Source: Bacteroidota bacterium
GTDB taxonomy: Bacteria > Bacteroidota > Bacteroidia > Flavobacteriales > Weeksellaceae
NCBI GenBank assembly: GCA_023460855.1
Contig: JAEWOS010000010.1
Location: 1 to 64,000, forward strand
DNA: 64,000 nt
Direction: 5' to 3'
Under the pieces are notes generated by a model. The model did not search any database. It was given only the letters and a program-made list of their open reading frames with translations, and had not been told where the DNA came from. The position numbers were made by a program, and so were the translations under genes. Shown here piece after piece: positions 8,096-17,739 of this stretch. Each line of letters opens with the position of its first letter. Position 1 is the first letter of the stretch.

Positions 8096-8617
8096 ATGCT
8101 GAAGGACTTAAAACCGGTACTTTTCATCCTGTTCCGCTTTCTGGCGGTTTACGTGGTTTTTCTGCTGATTTATCAGTTTTATCTGAATCAGTCGGAAGTT
8201 CACGGGCTTGACGCATTTTCACAGTGGGTTGCCAAGCAGGTGAAAACTGTTCAGGAATGGTTTGGTTACGCAAGCGCGCTTCATCACGACCCGAAAAACC
8301 TAACGACCTGGTTCTGGGTGAAAAACGATTACGTTTCGCGTATGGTGGAAGGCTGTAATGCCGTGTCGGTAATGATTCTCTTTGCTGCATTTGTAGTGGC
8401 TTTTTACAAGGGAATTCAGACTTTATGGTTCATTCTGGGCGGACTGGTGTTACTGCATATCATGAATATTCTGCGGATCGCACTGCTGAATATTGTTCTT
8501 GCTGATTATCCTGAATACGGAAAAATCGCCCACGATTATTTTTTTCCTGCGGTGATTTACGGAACGGTGGTGGTGCTTTGGCTGGTCTGGATTAAAGCTT
8601 TTGCCCTGAAGAAATGA
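8096..8617 (+). CDS. xrtF: Exosortase family protein XrtF
   Basis: A 173-residue integral membrane cysteine transpeptidase-like protein of the exosortase/archaeosortase superfamily, XrtF type (Bacteroidota). Exosortases are thought to cut and attach C-terminally tagged surface proteins. Several transmembrane helices are seen. The catalytic Cys lies in VEGCNAVSVMI, the conserved Arg in HIMNILRIALLN and the His in IAHDYFFPAVIY. The start is the ATG at 8096; an upstream in-frame extension would overlap the promoter. It overlaps the next gene by four bases (ATGA). Confidence 0.92.
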   Translation: MLKDLKPVLFILFRFLAVYVVFLLIYQFYLNQSEVHGLDAFSQWVAKQVKTVQEWFGYASALHHDPKNLTTWFWVKNDYVSRMVEGCNAVSVMILFAAFVVAFYKGIQTLWFILGGLVLLHIMNILRIALLNIVLADYPEYGKIAHDYFFPAVIYGTVVVLWLVWIKAFALKK

Positions 8618-9060
8618 TGAAAGCCGCACAGATTCTGTTGATTTTAGCAGGCATTGCCGGTTTAATCGGCGTGCGTGTTTTGCAGGAAAATCTTTTTTAC
8701 GATCCTTTGCTCAGTTATTTTCACGAAGCGAACAGAACCGCAGTATTTCCTGATTTTAACTGGACAAAACTGATAATCAGTCATTTATTCAGATTTCTGT
8801 TAAATCTTATTTTCTCAGCGATGATTATTCATGGCTTTTTTCTAAACGGAAAGTGGACTTTGCAGGGCGTAATTATGATTTGTCTGGTTTTTGTGGTTAC
8901 TTTCCCGCTGTATCTTTATTGCGTAAGCACGAAATTTGAAATTGGCTACCTGTTCTCGTTTTATATGCGCAGATTTGTGATTCAGCCTTTAATTCTGCTG
9001 CTGATTATCCCGATGTTTTATTACCGGAAGCATATTCAGAACACTGCTGACCGGAATTAA
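8614..9060 (+). CDS. Exosortase F-associated membrane protein
   Basis: A 148-residue protein with about four predicted membrane segments and no enzyme motif. It is the standard downstream partner of XrtF in Flavobacteriia and overlaps it by four bases, which implies translational coupling. Features include YDPLLSYFH near the N-terminus and a basic end. Its molecular role is unknown; it may help in substrate handling or complex assembly. The stop codon directly abuts the convergent cation transporter gene. Confidence 0.85.
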   Translation: MMKAAQILLILAGIAGLIGVRVLQENLFYDPLLSYFHEANRTAVFPDFNWTKLIISHLFRFLLNLIFSAMIIHGFFLNGKWTLQGVIMICLVFVVTFPLYLYCVSTKFEIGYLFSFYMRRFVIQPLILLLIIPMFYYRKHIQNTADRN

Positions 9061-10059
9061 TCAGGTTTCTACGGAATGTTTGTTGACCTGTGCGATATTG
9101 GCCGAATTCCAGTCCACCTTTTTTACAAAATCCCGTTCTCTTACGGTGCAGGACGCCAGTTGACAGATCTCGCATGAAAATGGTTTGCAGTCGTCCATAT
9201 GAAAATTGAATTCCACGGTACGGTCTGTATTTTTTGCAATTAACTTGATGATTTCCTCCATTTCATTGTGCGCGGTTCTCAGTTCATAATAGTAGGGAAG
9301 TGTTACATGAGAATCGATGTGAAGTTTGCTGCCGTGCTGCTGAATTCTCGTATTGTGAATGTCAATCCACTGTGGTTTCCGTTCTTCATTGAGTAGTTTT
9401 GCCAGTTTCGTGAGTTTCCGCGGATCGGCTTCATCCATAATTCCGCGCAGCGATTTCCTGATGATTTTATAGCCGACAAACATAATGTACAAAGCGAAAA
9501 GAAGTGCTACTGCAGCATCAATCCAGTCAATTTTTGTAAAATAGACCAGAATTAAGCTCACCACCACGCCGGCTGTGGTAATGGTGTCGCTTTGCAGGTG
9601 TTTTCCTGAAGAAATCAGCACCGCTGAATTTACTTTTCGCCCCTTTTTTACCGACAGATAACCTAGAAGATAATTTATGGCGGCAGTTGCTGCGATAATC
9701 AGCATACCGTAATCCAGTTGCTGCAAAGTATTGCCGTGAAGCAGTGAATCTGCCGCTTCAATGATAATCAGGATACCTGCGAAAATAATCAGTGCCCCTT
9801 CGATTCCGGAGGTTATAAATTCCACTTTTCCGTGTCCGTAAGGATGATCAGAATCTTTAGGTTTTGCTGCGATATACAATGAATACAGTCCCATGAAACC
9901 GGCGATAATGTTCACGATGCTTTCCATGGCATCGGAATAAACCGCGTTGGAACCTGTAAGATGCCACGCCAGAAGTTTTGCCAGAAAAAGGAAAATACCG
10001 ACAATGGTAATGTTGCGCTGAAACGCAAAGTTGGTCGATTGTGAAGTTTCGTTTTTCAA
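9061..10059 (-). CDS. Cation diffusion facilitator (CDF) family transporter
   Basis: A 332-residue CDF protein that exports divalent metals such as Zn2+, Fe2+ or Co2+ in exchange for protons. It has six membrane helices (about 10-200), with metal-site residues in YSDAMESIVN and SDHPYGHGKVEF. A cytoplasmic domain follows, with HIDSHVTLPYYYELRTAH. The C-terminus bears a cysteine cluster (CKPFSCEICQLASC), typical of the Bacteroidota branch and a possible extra metal site. Metal specificity cannot be told from sequence. It stands alone, convergent with the XrtF pair. Confidence 0.9.
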   Translation of the reverse strand: MKNETSQSTNFAFQRNITIVGIFLFLAKLLAWHLTGSNAVYSDAMESIVNIIAGFMGLYSLYIAAKPKDSDHPYGHGKVEFITSGIEGALIIFAGILIIIEAADSLLHGNTLQQLDYGMLIIAATAAINYLLGYLSVKKGRKVNSAVLISSGKHLQSDTITTAGVVVSLILVYFTKIDWIDAAVALLFALYIMFVGYKIIRKSLRGIMDEADPRKLTKLAKLLNEERKPQWIDIHNTRIQQHGSKLHIDSHVTLPYYYELRTAHNEMEEIIKLIAKNTDRTVEFNFHMDDCKPFSCEICQLASCTVRERDFVKKVDWNSANIAQVNKHSVET

Positions 10060-10084
10060 ATTAAATTGTTTGACGGTTCTAACA

Positions 10085-10108
10085 AAAAAATCCCGCTTTT
10101 CTGCGGGA
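10085..10108 (-). terminator. Terminator of asd
   Basis: A 6-bp GC-rich stem (TCCCGC / GCGGGA) with a 6-base loop is followed by a T-tract on the minus strand, a few bases after the asd stop. Confidence 0.75.
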
Positions 10109-10113
10109 CCATA

Positions 10114-11106
10114 TTATATTAAATTTTGTTTTACGAGATGTTCTGCGATCTGCACAGCATTTGTTGCGGCGCCTTTCCGCAGATTATCTGCTACAATCCA
10201 GCAGTTTAATGTATTTGGCTGTGAGCGGTCGCGTCGGATTCTGCCGACAAAAACGTCGTCTTTACCTTCGGAAAAAATCGGCATCGGATAAACTGAATTC
10301 CGCACATCATCCATGAGTTTTACACCCGAAGTTTCTGATAGTATTTTCCGGATTTCATCGAGCTCGAAATCATTCTCAAATTCGATATTTACACTTTCGG
10401 AGTGTCCGCCCTGAACCGGAACGCGCACTGCGGTAGCTGTAATCTTCAGTGAATCGTCGGAAAATATTTTTTTCGGCTCGCGAATCAACTTCAGTTCCTC
10501 TTTTGTATAATCGTCATCCGAGAACGCATCACAATGCGGTAATGCATTTTTAAAAATATCGTAAGGATAAACTTTCTGAACGCTGTCATCGCCGTTAATT
10601 TCGGCATTAAGCTGATCTACGGCTGCTTTTCCCGTACCTGTAACCGACTGATACGTGGAAACAACCGCGCGCTTTACTCTATATTTCTGATGAAGCGGAT
10701 GCAGTACCATAACCAGCTGTATTGTGGAACAGTTCGGGTTTGCAATGATGAAATCTTCTTTTGTGAGTTCGCGCGCGTTTATTTCCGGAACGATTAATTT
10801 ATTGTCCGGATTCATCCTCCACGCAGAAGAATTGTCGATTACTTTCGTGCCGTTTGCAGCAAATTTTGGAGCCCATTCCAGCGATGTTTCACCACCGGCG
10901 GAAAAAAGTGCGATCTCTGGTATTGCATCCACTGCATCCTGAAGCGAAACAACAGTGTAATCCTGTCCTTCATAACGCACGGTTTTACCCACGGATCTTT
11001 CGGAAGCAACCGGAATCAGTTCTGTAAGCGGAAATTTTCGTTCAGCGAGTACCTTCAGCATCACCTGTCCGACCATTCCTGTGGCGCCAACAACTGCTAC
11101 TTTCAT
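10114..11106 (-). CDS. asd: Aspartate-semialdehyde dehydrogenase
   Basis: Asd reduces aspartyl-4-phosphate to aspartate semialdehyde with NADPH, a branch point to lysine, diaminopimelate, methionine and threonine. The 330 residues show the Rossmann motif VAVVGATGMVGQVML, the catalytic cysteine in IIANPNCSTIQLV, and STYQSVTGTGKAAVDQL. RVPVQGGHSESVNIEF carries the catalytic His. It appears to be transcribed alone, with a terminator at 10085-10108. Confidence 0.96.
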   Translation of the reverse strand: MKVAVVGATGMVGQVMLKVLAERKFPLTELIPVASERSVGKTVRYEGQDYTVVSLQDAVDAIPEIALFSAGGETSLEWAPKFAANGTKVIDNSSAWRMNPDNKLIVPEINARELTKEDFIIANPNCSTIQLVMVLHPLHQKYRVKRAVVSTYQSVTGTGKAAVDQLNAEINGDDSVQKVYPYDIFKNALPHCDAFSDDDYTKEELKLIREPKKIFSDDSLKITATAVRVPVQGGHSESVNIEFENDFELDEIRKILSETSGVKLMDDVRNSVYPMPIFSEGKDDVFVGRIRRDRSQPNTLNCWIVADNLRKGAATNAVQIAEHLVKQNLI

Positions 11107-11158
11107 GATTTACTGAACATATTTAATAATCTCAAACGAAATCAAACTCTAATTCTTT

Positions 11159-11596
11159 TTACGCTCCAAAAAGTCTGTGCCACTGGAAAGCCCACAAAAC
11201 GAGCGCAAGACCGATAAGCGCCATAACAACCCACGGCATTCTGATTTCGTTATTAACCTTGAATTTCTTATTCACAATGGTAAATAAAACTGCTGCAACA
11301 ATCATCGCAAACGGATGCTCCACATAAGTGTGGCGTGAAACAGAATCGGACATTAATGTACCTGCCTCTTTTGCTGCTTTAAAGCCCGGAGAAAAGAAAA
11401 ACAACATAATAAGACCTATAACTGCCTGCAAATGAAAAAGGATCATAGCGATAAGGGTGCTTTTTCGCAAAAGCTTACTGATTTTTCCGGAATAGCCGAA
11501 CATCGTCATCAGCAATGCCACAACAAAGAGAATGATTGCTACTAGAATTAAATAAGCGAATCCACGGTGTGCATTAAGCATTAAATTAAAGTCCAT
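11159..11596 (-). CDS. Small four-helix membrane protein (cytochrome b-like)
   Basis: A 145-residue protein with four membrane helices. It has conserved histidines near the ends of helices 1 and 2 (LNAHRGFAYL, ILFHLQAVIGL) and before helix 3 (HTYVEHPFAM), a layout often labelled cytochrome B in Flavobacteriia. Heme binding is inferred only from these histidines. The start is the ATG at 11596; an upstream extension would run through the terminator of the next gene. No redox partner is adjacent. Confidence 0.75.
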   Translation of the reverse strand: MDFNLMLNAHRGFAYLILVAIILFVVALLMTMFGYSGKISKLLRKSTLIAMILFHLQAVIGLIMLFFFSPGFKAAKEAGTLMSDSVSRHTYVEHPFAMIVAAVLFTIVNKKFKVNNEIRMPWVVMALIGLALVLWAFQWHRLFGA

Positions 11597-11632
11597 TTTT
11601 ATTTTTTTAATGTGAACGGCAAAGATAACAAA

Positions 11633-11655
11633 AATCCCGGCGAAGAGCCGGGATT
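11633..11655 (-). terminator. Terminator of the Oar-like receptor gene
   Basis: A 9-bp stem (AATCCCGGC / GCCGGGATT, loop of 5) is followed by a T-tract on the minus strand, shortly after the receptor stop at 11679. Confidence 0.85.
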
Positions 11656-11678
11656 CAATAATATAAAAGTGACGTGAT

Positions 11679-14600
11679 TTAGAATGAATATCTGAATCCA
11701 AGCATCGCGCTCCAAGTAGTAAATCTGGTACTTGCAGGTCTGTAAGGAGAGTCAACAAGCTCACTTCCGTTTCTCAGCATATTGAATGTCGGATTCGGAG
11801 AAAGTGCACCGGTTCTGGAAAGAACAGCTGCTCCGTAAGAACTGATCAGATTATCCTGGATTCCCCATTCTGAATTCAGAAGATTTCCAAAATTCATAAC
11901 GTCTGCTGTAATCTGAATTCTGTCACCGGTTTTTACCATATCCTTGAAGAGAGTCTGGCTTACGCGGATATCAAAACGGTTGTACCAAGGCAGAAGGAAT
12001 TCATTTCTTGGAAGAATCTGACCTCTGTAACCTTCAAGTCCGTTATCAGCGATAAATCTGTCAAAGGCAGCTCTCTGCTGATCTGCAGTAAACATCACCA
12101 CACCGTTAGAAACAACATTTGCGAAGTTCATGTCAGCTGTGCTGTTCGGGATGTAAAGCAGGTCATTTGCAATTCCGTCACCGTTAACATCGTTAGAGTA
12201 ATAGTAAGAGAATCTTCCCTGATGCGCTCCACTGTAGAATAAACCGATAGTAGTTCCGCTGGCTTTGATATCGTAAGATACGTTTGCTACCACTCTGTGC
12301 GGAATTGCGTAATCAGAAATATTCAGCTGCTGCTCGTTTGGTGAGTTTACAGTTGGTGAACCTCCCCATGCAGACGATGCACTGGAACCTGCGTTAGCAG
12401 AAACTTCCTTCGCTTCGGAATAGGTATAGAATACAGAACCGGAAAGTCCGTTCCAAGGTCTAAGTGATGCTCCGACAGTTGCAGAGAATGCATAACCTTT
12501 CAGATCGGTATTCGTTAACACCGTTGCACTGTTTGCTCCAATCGCAGGATTGTACTGGTAAGAAGCAGAAGTTGGATAAAAATCACGTGGCGCATACGTC
12601 ATCTGCTGTGTAGCAGGCTTTCTGTTTGCTCCAAACTGATATACTGCGTTGATATCTTTTGTATAAAGAAGGTCTGTTGTAAAAGTCAGCGGTGTGCCCG
12701 GAATTCGGTAATCAATTCCAAGATTGGATCTCCACACAGTCGGCATTCTGAAATTTTCATCAACCAGCGCAAATGAAGATGGTACGCCACCTGTCGGAGA
12801 AGAGATAAACGGAGTTACCTGCTGTCCGTTAGGACCTGTGTAATATACAGGATTGTTTACGTAGTAATAAATATCGTTTGGCTGGAAAGTAATCTGCCCA
12901 ATCCAAGGCGCAACTGCTGCGTAGCTTCCCGGTTCGATGGTGTTTTGAAGAACACCTGCGTTTGTTGGCATATTGGTTAACCATACGAAAGGAACTCTAC
13001 CGGTAAAGATACCTGATCCACCACGGAAGATTAAACTTCTGTCACCAAAAGTGTCAAAATTAAATCCGAATCTTGGAGAAAGCATGATTTTGGAAGACGG
13101 CCAGTTACCTGAGCTGTAATGTCTTGGATTGCCGTTTACATCCAGCAGTTCCAGTGCATCGATTGAAGGGTTTGCTGTAAGATCATTCAGATACATCGGC
13201 ATTTCTGCACGAAGTCCCACAGTAAAGTTAAATCTGTCGTTTACAGTGATTCTGTCCTGAAGGTAAGCAGATCCAAGTCCGAAATTTACACGGGAATATG
13301 TTTCCTGGCCTTCGTAAGGATAGGTAAGACCAAACATGATCGGCGCAACTTCGTTCGGAGTTCCTGTTGTAAGGAAATCTGCCACGGAAGCATAACGGTA
13401 ATAACCGGTTCCCATTCTTGTATAGGAGTTTCCGAATTTCTGCAATTCATAAGCAATACCTCCGGTTAGTGTGTGACGTCCCGTTGTATAGGTAAGGTTA
13501 TTGATGAATGAGAAGTTATCGTTGATTACATCATTCAGGTAAGAGAAAAGCTCGGTACCGAAACTGATATAGTTACCGCCGGTTGCAGAACCGTTCCAGA
13601 TATCAACGAACGGAAACAGCTGATCGGAAGGTGTTGATCTTGTATCCTGAATTTTTGAATAAGTGAAAAGGAATTTGTTGGACAGTTTGGAGCTGAAGTT
13701 GGAGTTTAATTCCGCAGCAACCGACTGTACTTTATTGTTGAATCCGTAGTTACCGTTTTCAAAAGTCATCGCTCTGTCCGAAACACGTCCCCATGAAGAT
13801 CTTGGGTACGGTCCTGAACTTGCGTTGGCAACCTGCATTGAATTCGCGTCTAGAATATTGTAACGAACAGCAAGTTTATGTCTGTCAGAAATATTCCAGT
13901 CTAATCTTGCGAGTAATTTATCACCGTTCTGTTCTGCTTCATTAGCATAACCCTGATATCTTCCCGGATCGTATCCCCATCTGTTGATCAGGTGATTACG
14001 AACAGCGATCAGGTCAGATTCCAGCACGCTGGTAATGTTGTTTTCCGCATCGGCAACACCATCCTGCGAAGCTCTCCAAAGGTTTGCTCCTGATGCATTG
14101 GCCCCTGTTGCGGTTTCTCTTTCAGCACTCAGGAAGAAGAACATTTTATTCTGTAAAATTGGTCCTCCGATTGAAAGACCGTTAATCAGTCTTGCTCCCG
14201 GAACTTCTTCCAGTTTGTTATCATTGATTTTCCATCCTGTTAGCTCTTTACCGTTATAGTAACCGTAAAGTGATCCGTGGAAGTTATTGGTTCCCGATTT
14301 AGTTACAGCGTTGATACCTGCACCTGTAAAACCTGACTGAGTAACATCAAACGGAGCGATATTTACAGAAATTTCCTGGATAGCGTCCAAAGAAATTGGC
14401 TGTGCATTACCACCAGGAAGAGGATTTCCGGAAAGTCCGAAACCGTTGTTAAAGTTAGCACCGTCAATCTGAAGGTTGTTAAATCTCGAGTCGCGACCTG
14501 CAAATGAATTTCCGTTTGCCTGTGGCGTCAGTCTGGTAAATTCAGTGATGCTTCTTGTAGACTGCGGAAGATCCTGAATCTGTCTCTGGCCAACGTTGGT

Positions 14601-15011
14601 AGCTGCACCGGTTTTGTTGGTGTTTCTGCTGCCCTGCCCTGTAATTACTACCGCTTCAATTTCCTGAGTTCTGTCAGCAACAGTATTCGGGTTGATTACG
14701 TAAGGCTGCCCAAGTTCAAGATAAACGTCGTTGTAAACTGTTGGCGATTGTCCCGGTGATGCAATTTCAATTCTGTACGGTCCACCTACTCTCATGTTAG
14801 GAAGGTTGAACGCGCCGGATGATGATGCTGTTGCGGAATAAACGGTACCGGACGGTAAATGCGTCGCTGTAATCGTAGTTCCCGCTGCATTGGCTTCTGT
14901 AACAGTACCGGTAACGCTACTGGTTGTTACCTGTGCATGAAGGGTTGCTCCAAAACCTGTAAAAGCAATTGCAGCAATCAGCACGGATCTCTTGATGAAA
15001 TTTGTATTCAT
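11679..15011 (-). CDS. TonB-dependent receptor, Oar-like
   Basis: An 1110-residue outer-membrane protein. After a signal peptide (MNTNFIKRSVLIAAIAFTGF...LHAQ) comes a carboxypeptidase-regulatory-like beta-sandwich domain (about 25-110), a plug domain (ITGQGSRNTNKTGAATNV to about 250), and a long beta-barrel ending in TTWSAMLGFRYSF with a terminal Phe for BAM recognition. The architecture and motifs such as TRLTPQANGNSFAGRDSRFNNLQIDGA match Oar/OmpA-related TonB receptors. No SusD partner is adjacent; the ligand is unknown. The ATG at 15011 gives a clean signal peptide; a TAATTTTG element lies at 15036-15043. Confidence 0.92.
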   Translation of the reverse strand: MNTNFIKRSVLIAAIAFTGFGATLHAQVTTSSVTGTVTEANAAGTTITATHLPSGTVYSATASSSGAFNLPNMRVGGPYRIEIASPGQSPTVYNDVYLELGQPYVINPNTVADRTQEIEAVVITGQGSRNTNKTGAATNVGQRQIQDLPQSTRSITEFTRLTPQANGNSFAGRDSRFNNLQIDGANFNNGFGLSGNPLPGGNAQPISLDAIQEISVNIAPFDVTQSGFTGAGINAVTKSGTNNFHGSLYGYYNGKELTGWKINDNKLEEVPGARLINGLSIGGPILQNKMFFFLSAERETATGANASGANLWRASQDGVADAENNITSVLESDLIAVRNHLINRWGYDPGRYQGYANEAEQNGDKLLARLDWNISDRHKLAVRYNILDANSMQVANASSGPYPRSSWGRVSDRAMTFENGNYGFNNKVQSVAAELNSNFSSKLSNKFLFTYSKIQDTRSTPSDQLFPFVDIWNGSATGGNYISFGTELFSYLNDVINDNFSFINNLTYTTGRHTLTGGIAYELQKFGNSYTRMGTGYYRYASVADFLTTGTPNEVAPIMFGLTYPYEGQETYSRVNFGLGSAYLQDRITVNDRFNFTVGLRAEMPMYLNDLTANPSIDALELLDVNGNPRHYSSGNWPSSKIMLSPRFGFNFDTFGDRSLIFRGGSGIFTGRVPFVWLTNMPTNAGVLQNTIEPGSYAAVAPWIGQITFQPNDIYYYVNNPVYYTGPNGQQVTPFISSPTGGVPSSFALVDENFRMPTVWRSNLGIDYRIPGTPLTFTTDLLYTKDINAVYQFGANRKPATQQMTYAPRDFYPTSASYQYNPAIGANSATVLTNTDLKGYAFSATVGASLRPWNGLSGSVFYTYSEAKEVSANAGSSASSAWGGSPTVNSPNEQQLNISDYAIPHRVVANVSYDIKASGTTIGLFYSGAHQGRFSYYYSNDVNGDGIANDLLYIPNSTADMNFANVVSNGVVMFTADQQRAAFDRFIADNGLEGYRGQILPRNEFLLPWYNRFDIRVSQTLFKDMVKTGDRIQITADVMNFGNLLNSEWGIQDNLISSYGAAVLSRTGALSPNPTFNMLRNGSELVDSPYRPASTRFTTWSAMLGFRYSF

Positions 15012-15035
15012 AATAAGGATAGATTTTCTACCGTG

Positions 15036-15043
15036 CAAAATTA
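15036..15043 (-). promoter_or_regulatory. -7 element of the Oar-like receptor gene
   Basis: TAATTTTG on the minus strand, a TAnnTTTG match 25 bases before the ATG. No good TTG was seen at the usual distance. Confidence 0.4.
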
Positions 15044-15214
15044 AGCAATTATTTAAACAGTTATTTACATATATACCAATTCTTAATGATTTGTTAATGT
15101 TGGAGCCTATTTACCTGAAATGCAGGGTTATTTATTTATTTTACTGATAAAAATCAGGTTTTTTACGATAATGATAAATGTAAAAATAAGCAGGAAAAAT
15201 TATTTATTATGCAA

Positions 15215-16075
15215 TCAATCGGTTATTGCCTTCAAACTGATATCGATGTTTTCCGCTGAATGAGTCAGCGCGCCCGCTGAAATAAAATCCACGCCGGTTG
15301 AAGCTACATCTTTCAGCACAGCACGTGTTATGCCGCCGGAAGCTTCCACTTCGCATTTGCCGCCGACAATTTCCACTGCCTTTTTCATCGTAGGAACATC
15401 CATGTTATCGAGCATGATGCGGTCCACTTTCGCGGCAAGAGCTTCCTCCACTTCATCCAGATTTCGGGTTTCCACTTCAATCCTGAGTTTCTTTTTGTGT
15501 TGTTTCAGATATTCCTTGCACATTTTTACTGCATTCGTAATACTGCCGTTGTAATCAATATGATTGTCTTTCAGCATCACCATATCATAAAGTCCGTAAC
15601 GGTGATTAGTTCCGCCGCCGATTGCAACAGCCCATTTTTCACAAATTCTGAAATTAGGAGTTGTTTTGCGTGTATCCAGAAGTTTTGCCTTCGTTCCTAC
15701 AAGCCGGCTGTCCCAGTCATGTGTTAAGGTTGCAATGCCGCTCATTCGCTGCATGCAGTTCAGCACCAGCCGTTCTGTCTGAAGGATACTTTGGGCTTTT
15801 CCGGTTACTATAAATGCGACATCTCCCTTCTTTGCAGATTCCCCGTCTTTGATCATCACTTCTACGGACATGGTTTTATCAAAAAATTTGAAAATATATT
15901 CCGCCAGCTCAACTCCCGCAACAATGCAGTCCTGTTTGATGATGCAGCGTGCTTTTTGCACAAGATCCTTCGGAATGGTACTTAATGTGGAATGATCGCC
16001 ATCCTGAATATCTTCTTCCAGAGCGTTTTTAATGAATTCTTTCAGTGCTTTATCGGTTACATATTTTGGTCTCAT
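15215..16075 (-). CDS. nadC: Nicotinate-nucleotide pyrophosphorylase (carboxylating)
   Basis: NadC converts quinolinate and PRPP to nicotinate mononucleotide in de novo NAD synthesis. The 286 residues show LEEDIQDGDHSTLS near the N-terminus, LNCMQRMSGIATLT, LLDTRKTTPNFRICEKWAV with the PRPP/quinolinate-binding Arg and Lys, GGGTNHRYGLYDMVMLKDNH, and VEASGGI near the end. It lies 14 bases after nadB on the same strand, so both are co-transcribed. Quinolinate synthase (nadA) is not in the window. Confidence 0.96.
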   Translation of the reverse strand: MRPKYVTDKALKEFIKNALEEDIQDGDHSTLSTIPKDLVQKARCIIKQDCIVAGVELAEYIFKFFDKTMSVEVMIKDGESAKKGDVAFIVTGKAQSILQTERLVLNCMQRMSGIATLTHDWDSRLVGTKAKLLDTRKTTPNFRICEKWAVAIGGGTNHRYGLYDMVMLKDNHIDYNGSITNAVKMCKEYLKQHKKKLRIEVETRNLDEVEEALAAKVDRIMLDNMDVPTMKKAVEIVGGKCEVEASGGITRAVLKDVASTGVDFISAGALTHSAENIDISLKAITD

Positions 16076-16089
16076 TTAGCAGTTTTTAA

Positions 16090-17709
16090 TCAGTTGGTAA
16101 TTGATTGATTTTGTTCAGCGACAATGGTGAGCGGTTTTTGTGCAAGGTCTTTATTATAGAAAGAACCTTTGTTTTCCGTCATTTGAAGCGAATGTTTGAT
16201 GATGAGGTATGAAACATTTACCAGATTTCTCAGTTCTGAAAGCTGAGGCGACATGATCGCATAGTTGTAAAGTTCTGTCACCGCTTCATAAATTTCCTGC
16301 TGTTTTCGTTTTGCCAGCTGTAGCCTGGAGTTGCTGCGCACAATTGCTACCAGATCGCTCATCAGTTCCTGCAGCTGTTTTCTCAGGTAAGAAATCATGA
16401 TCATTTCATCCATGATGCGCATCCCTTCTTCATTCCAGTCGGAAACGGCTGCGATGTCGTCGTAATTAAATTCATCATTTTTCAGGAGCTCCACGGTTTT
16501 CATGGCGGCATTATGTCCAAAAACCAGTCCTTCCAGTAGAGAATTTGATGCAAGTCTGTTAGCGCCGTGCAGGCCGGAATTGGTACATTCACCAACCGCA
16601 AACAGATTGCTTATAGAGCTCTGTCCGTCGATGTCCACTTCTATTCCTCCCATCAGATAATGGCAGGCCGGAACTACGGGAATCAGCTGTTTGAACGGGT
16701 CAATTCCTTCATCCAGGCATTTCTGGTAAATATTTGGAAAATGGTCGATGAATTTCTTACGGTCCATTTGCCTGCAGTCCAGTCCTACATATTCATCGCC
16801 GGAAATTTTCATTTCATTGTCGATAGCTCTTGCCACAATGTCGCGGGAAGCCAGCTCTTCACGTTCATCATATTTATGCATGAAGGGTTCACCGTCTTTG
16901 GTCCGCAGTTTTGCACCGTCTCCGCGCACAGCCTCTGAAATCAGAAAAAGCATGCCGTCCAGTTTAGAATACAGCGCGGTTGGATGAAACTGGTAATACT
17001 GCATATTGGAAACTTTACCGCGTGCTCTGTGCACAAAGGCAATTCCGTCACCGGTCGCAATAATCGGGTTGGTGGTATTTTTGTAAACATGTCCGGCTCC
17101 GCCTGTTGCAACAAGCGTAATTTTTGCCGTAATTTTTTTTATTTTTTTCGTCTTCTGGTCTAAAACGTATGCTCCAAAACAGGTGATCTTTTCGAGATCG
17201 AGAACTCTTCCGGGAATCTGGTGTTCAGTTAAGAGATCCACCACGTAATGATGATCCAGAATTTCAATATTTGGGGAATTATTGGCGGTTTGCAAAAGTG
17301 CGCGTTCAATTTCAAAACCCGTAATATCCTTGTGATGAACGATCCTGTTTTCGGTATGCCCGCCTTCTCTTCCCAGTTTGTAGTCGCCGTCTTTTTCCTT
17401 GTCGAAACGGGTTCCCCAGTCAACGAGTTCCTGAAACCTTGAAGGTCCTTCTTTGATCACCATTTCCACCACTTCACGTTTGTTTTCGCCGTCTCCTGCG
17501 CGCATCGTGTCTTCAATGTGTTTTCCGAAATTATCGTTGTCGAAATCTGTTACCACGGCAAGTCCGCCCTGCGCATATTTCGTGTTGCTTTCGTCTTCAT
17601 CCGCTTTGGTTACGATGATAATTTTTGTATCGGGAAGCTGTTCGGCAATTTTAATGGCGTATGAAAGCCCGGAAATTCCGGATCCGATTACTAGAATGTC
17701 AGCATTCAT
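16090..17709 (-). CDS. nadB: L-aspartate oxidase
   Basis: NadB oxidises L-aspartate to iminoaspartate, the first step of de novo NAD synthesis. The 539-residue flavoprotein has the FAD-binding Rossmann motif ADILVIGSGISGLSYAIKIA at the N-terminus, KYAQGGLAVV, FHPTALY, the active-site region EAVRGDGA with REELASRDIVARAID, and the second FAD contact GECTNSGLHGANRLASNSLLE. A C-terminal helical domain follows. I chose the ATG at 17709, next to the Rossmann strand. It sits between a nitroreductase gene (30 bases upstream) and nadC. Confidence 0.96.
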   Translation of the reverse strand: MNADILVIGSGISGLSYAIKIAEQLPDTKIIIVTKADEDESNTKYAQGGLAVVTDFDNDNFGKHIEDTMRAGDGENKREVVEMVIKEGPSRFQELVDWGTRFDKEKDGDYKLGREGGHTENRIVHHKDITGFEIERALLQTANNSPNIEILDHHYVVDLLTEHQIPGRVLDLEKITCFGAYVLDQKTKKIKKITAKITLVATGGAGHVYKNTTNPIIATGDGIAFVHRARGKVSNMQYYQFHPTALYSKLDGMLFLISEAVRGDGAKLRTKDGEPFMHKYDEREELASRDIVARAIDNEMKISGDEYVGLDCRQMDRKKFIDHFPNIYQKCLDEGIDPFKQLIPVVPACHYLMGGIEVDIDGQSSISNLFAVGECTNSGLHGANRLASNSLLEGLVFGHNAAMKTVELLKNDEFNYDDIAAVSDWNEEGMRIMDEMIMISYLRKQLQELMSDLVAIVRSNSRLQLAKRKQQEIYEAVTELYNYAIMSPQLSELRNLVNVSYLIIKHSLQMTENKGSFYNKDLAQKPLTIVAEQNQSITN

Positions 17710-17739
17710 CAGTCTGTACTTTATTTTCAAAAAACTAAT

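Noticed and set aside
11597..11764. N-terminal extension of the small cytochrome b-like protein
   Set aside because: It would run through the terminator at 11633-11655 and the 3' end of the receptor gene; the ATG at 11596 starts the conserved helix.
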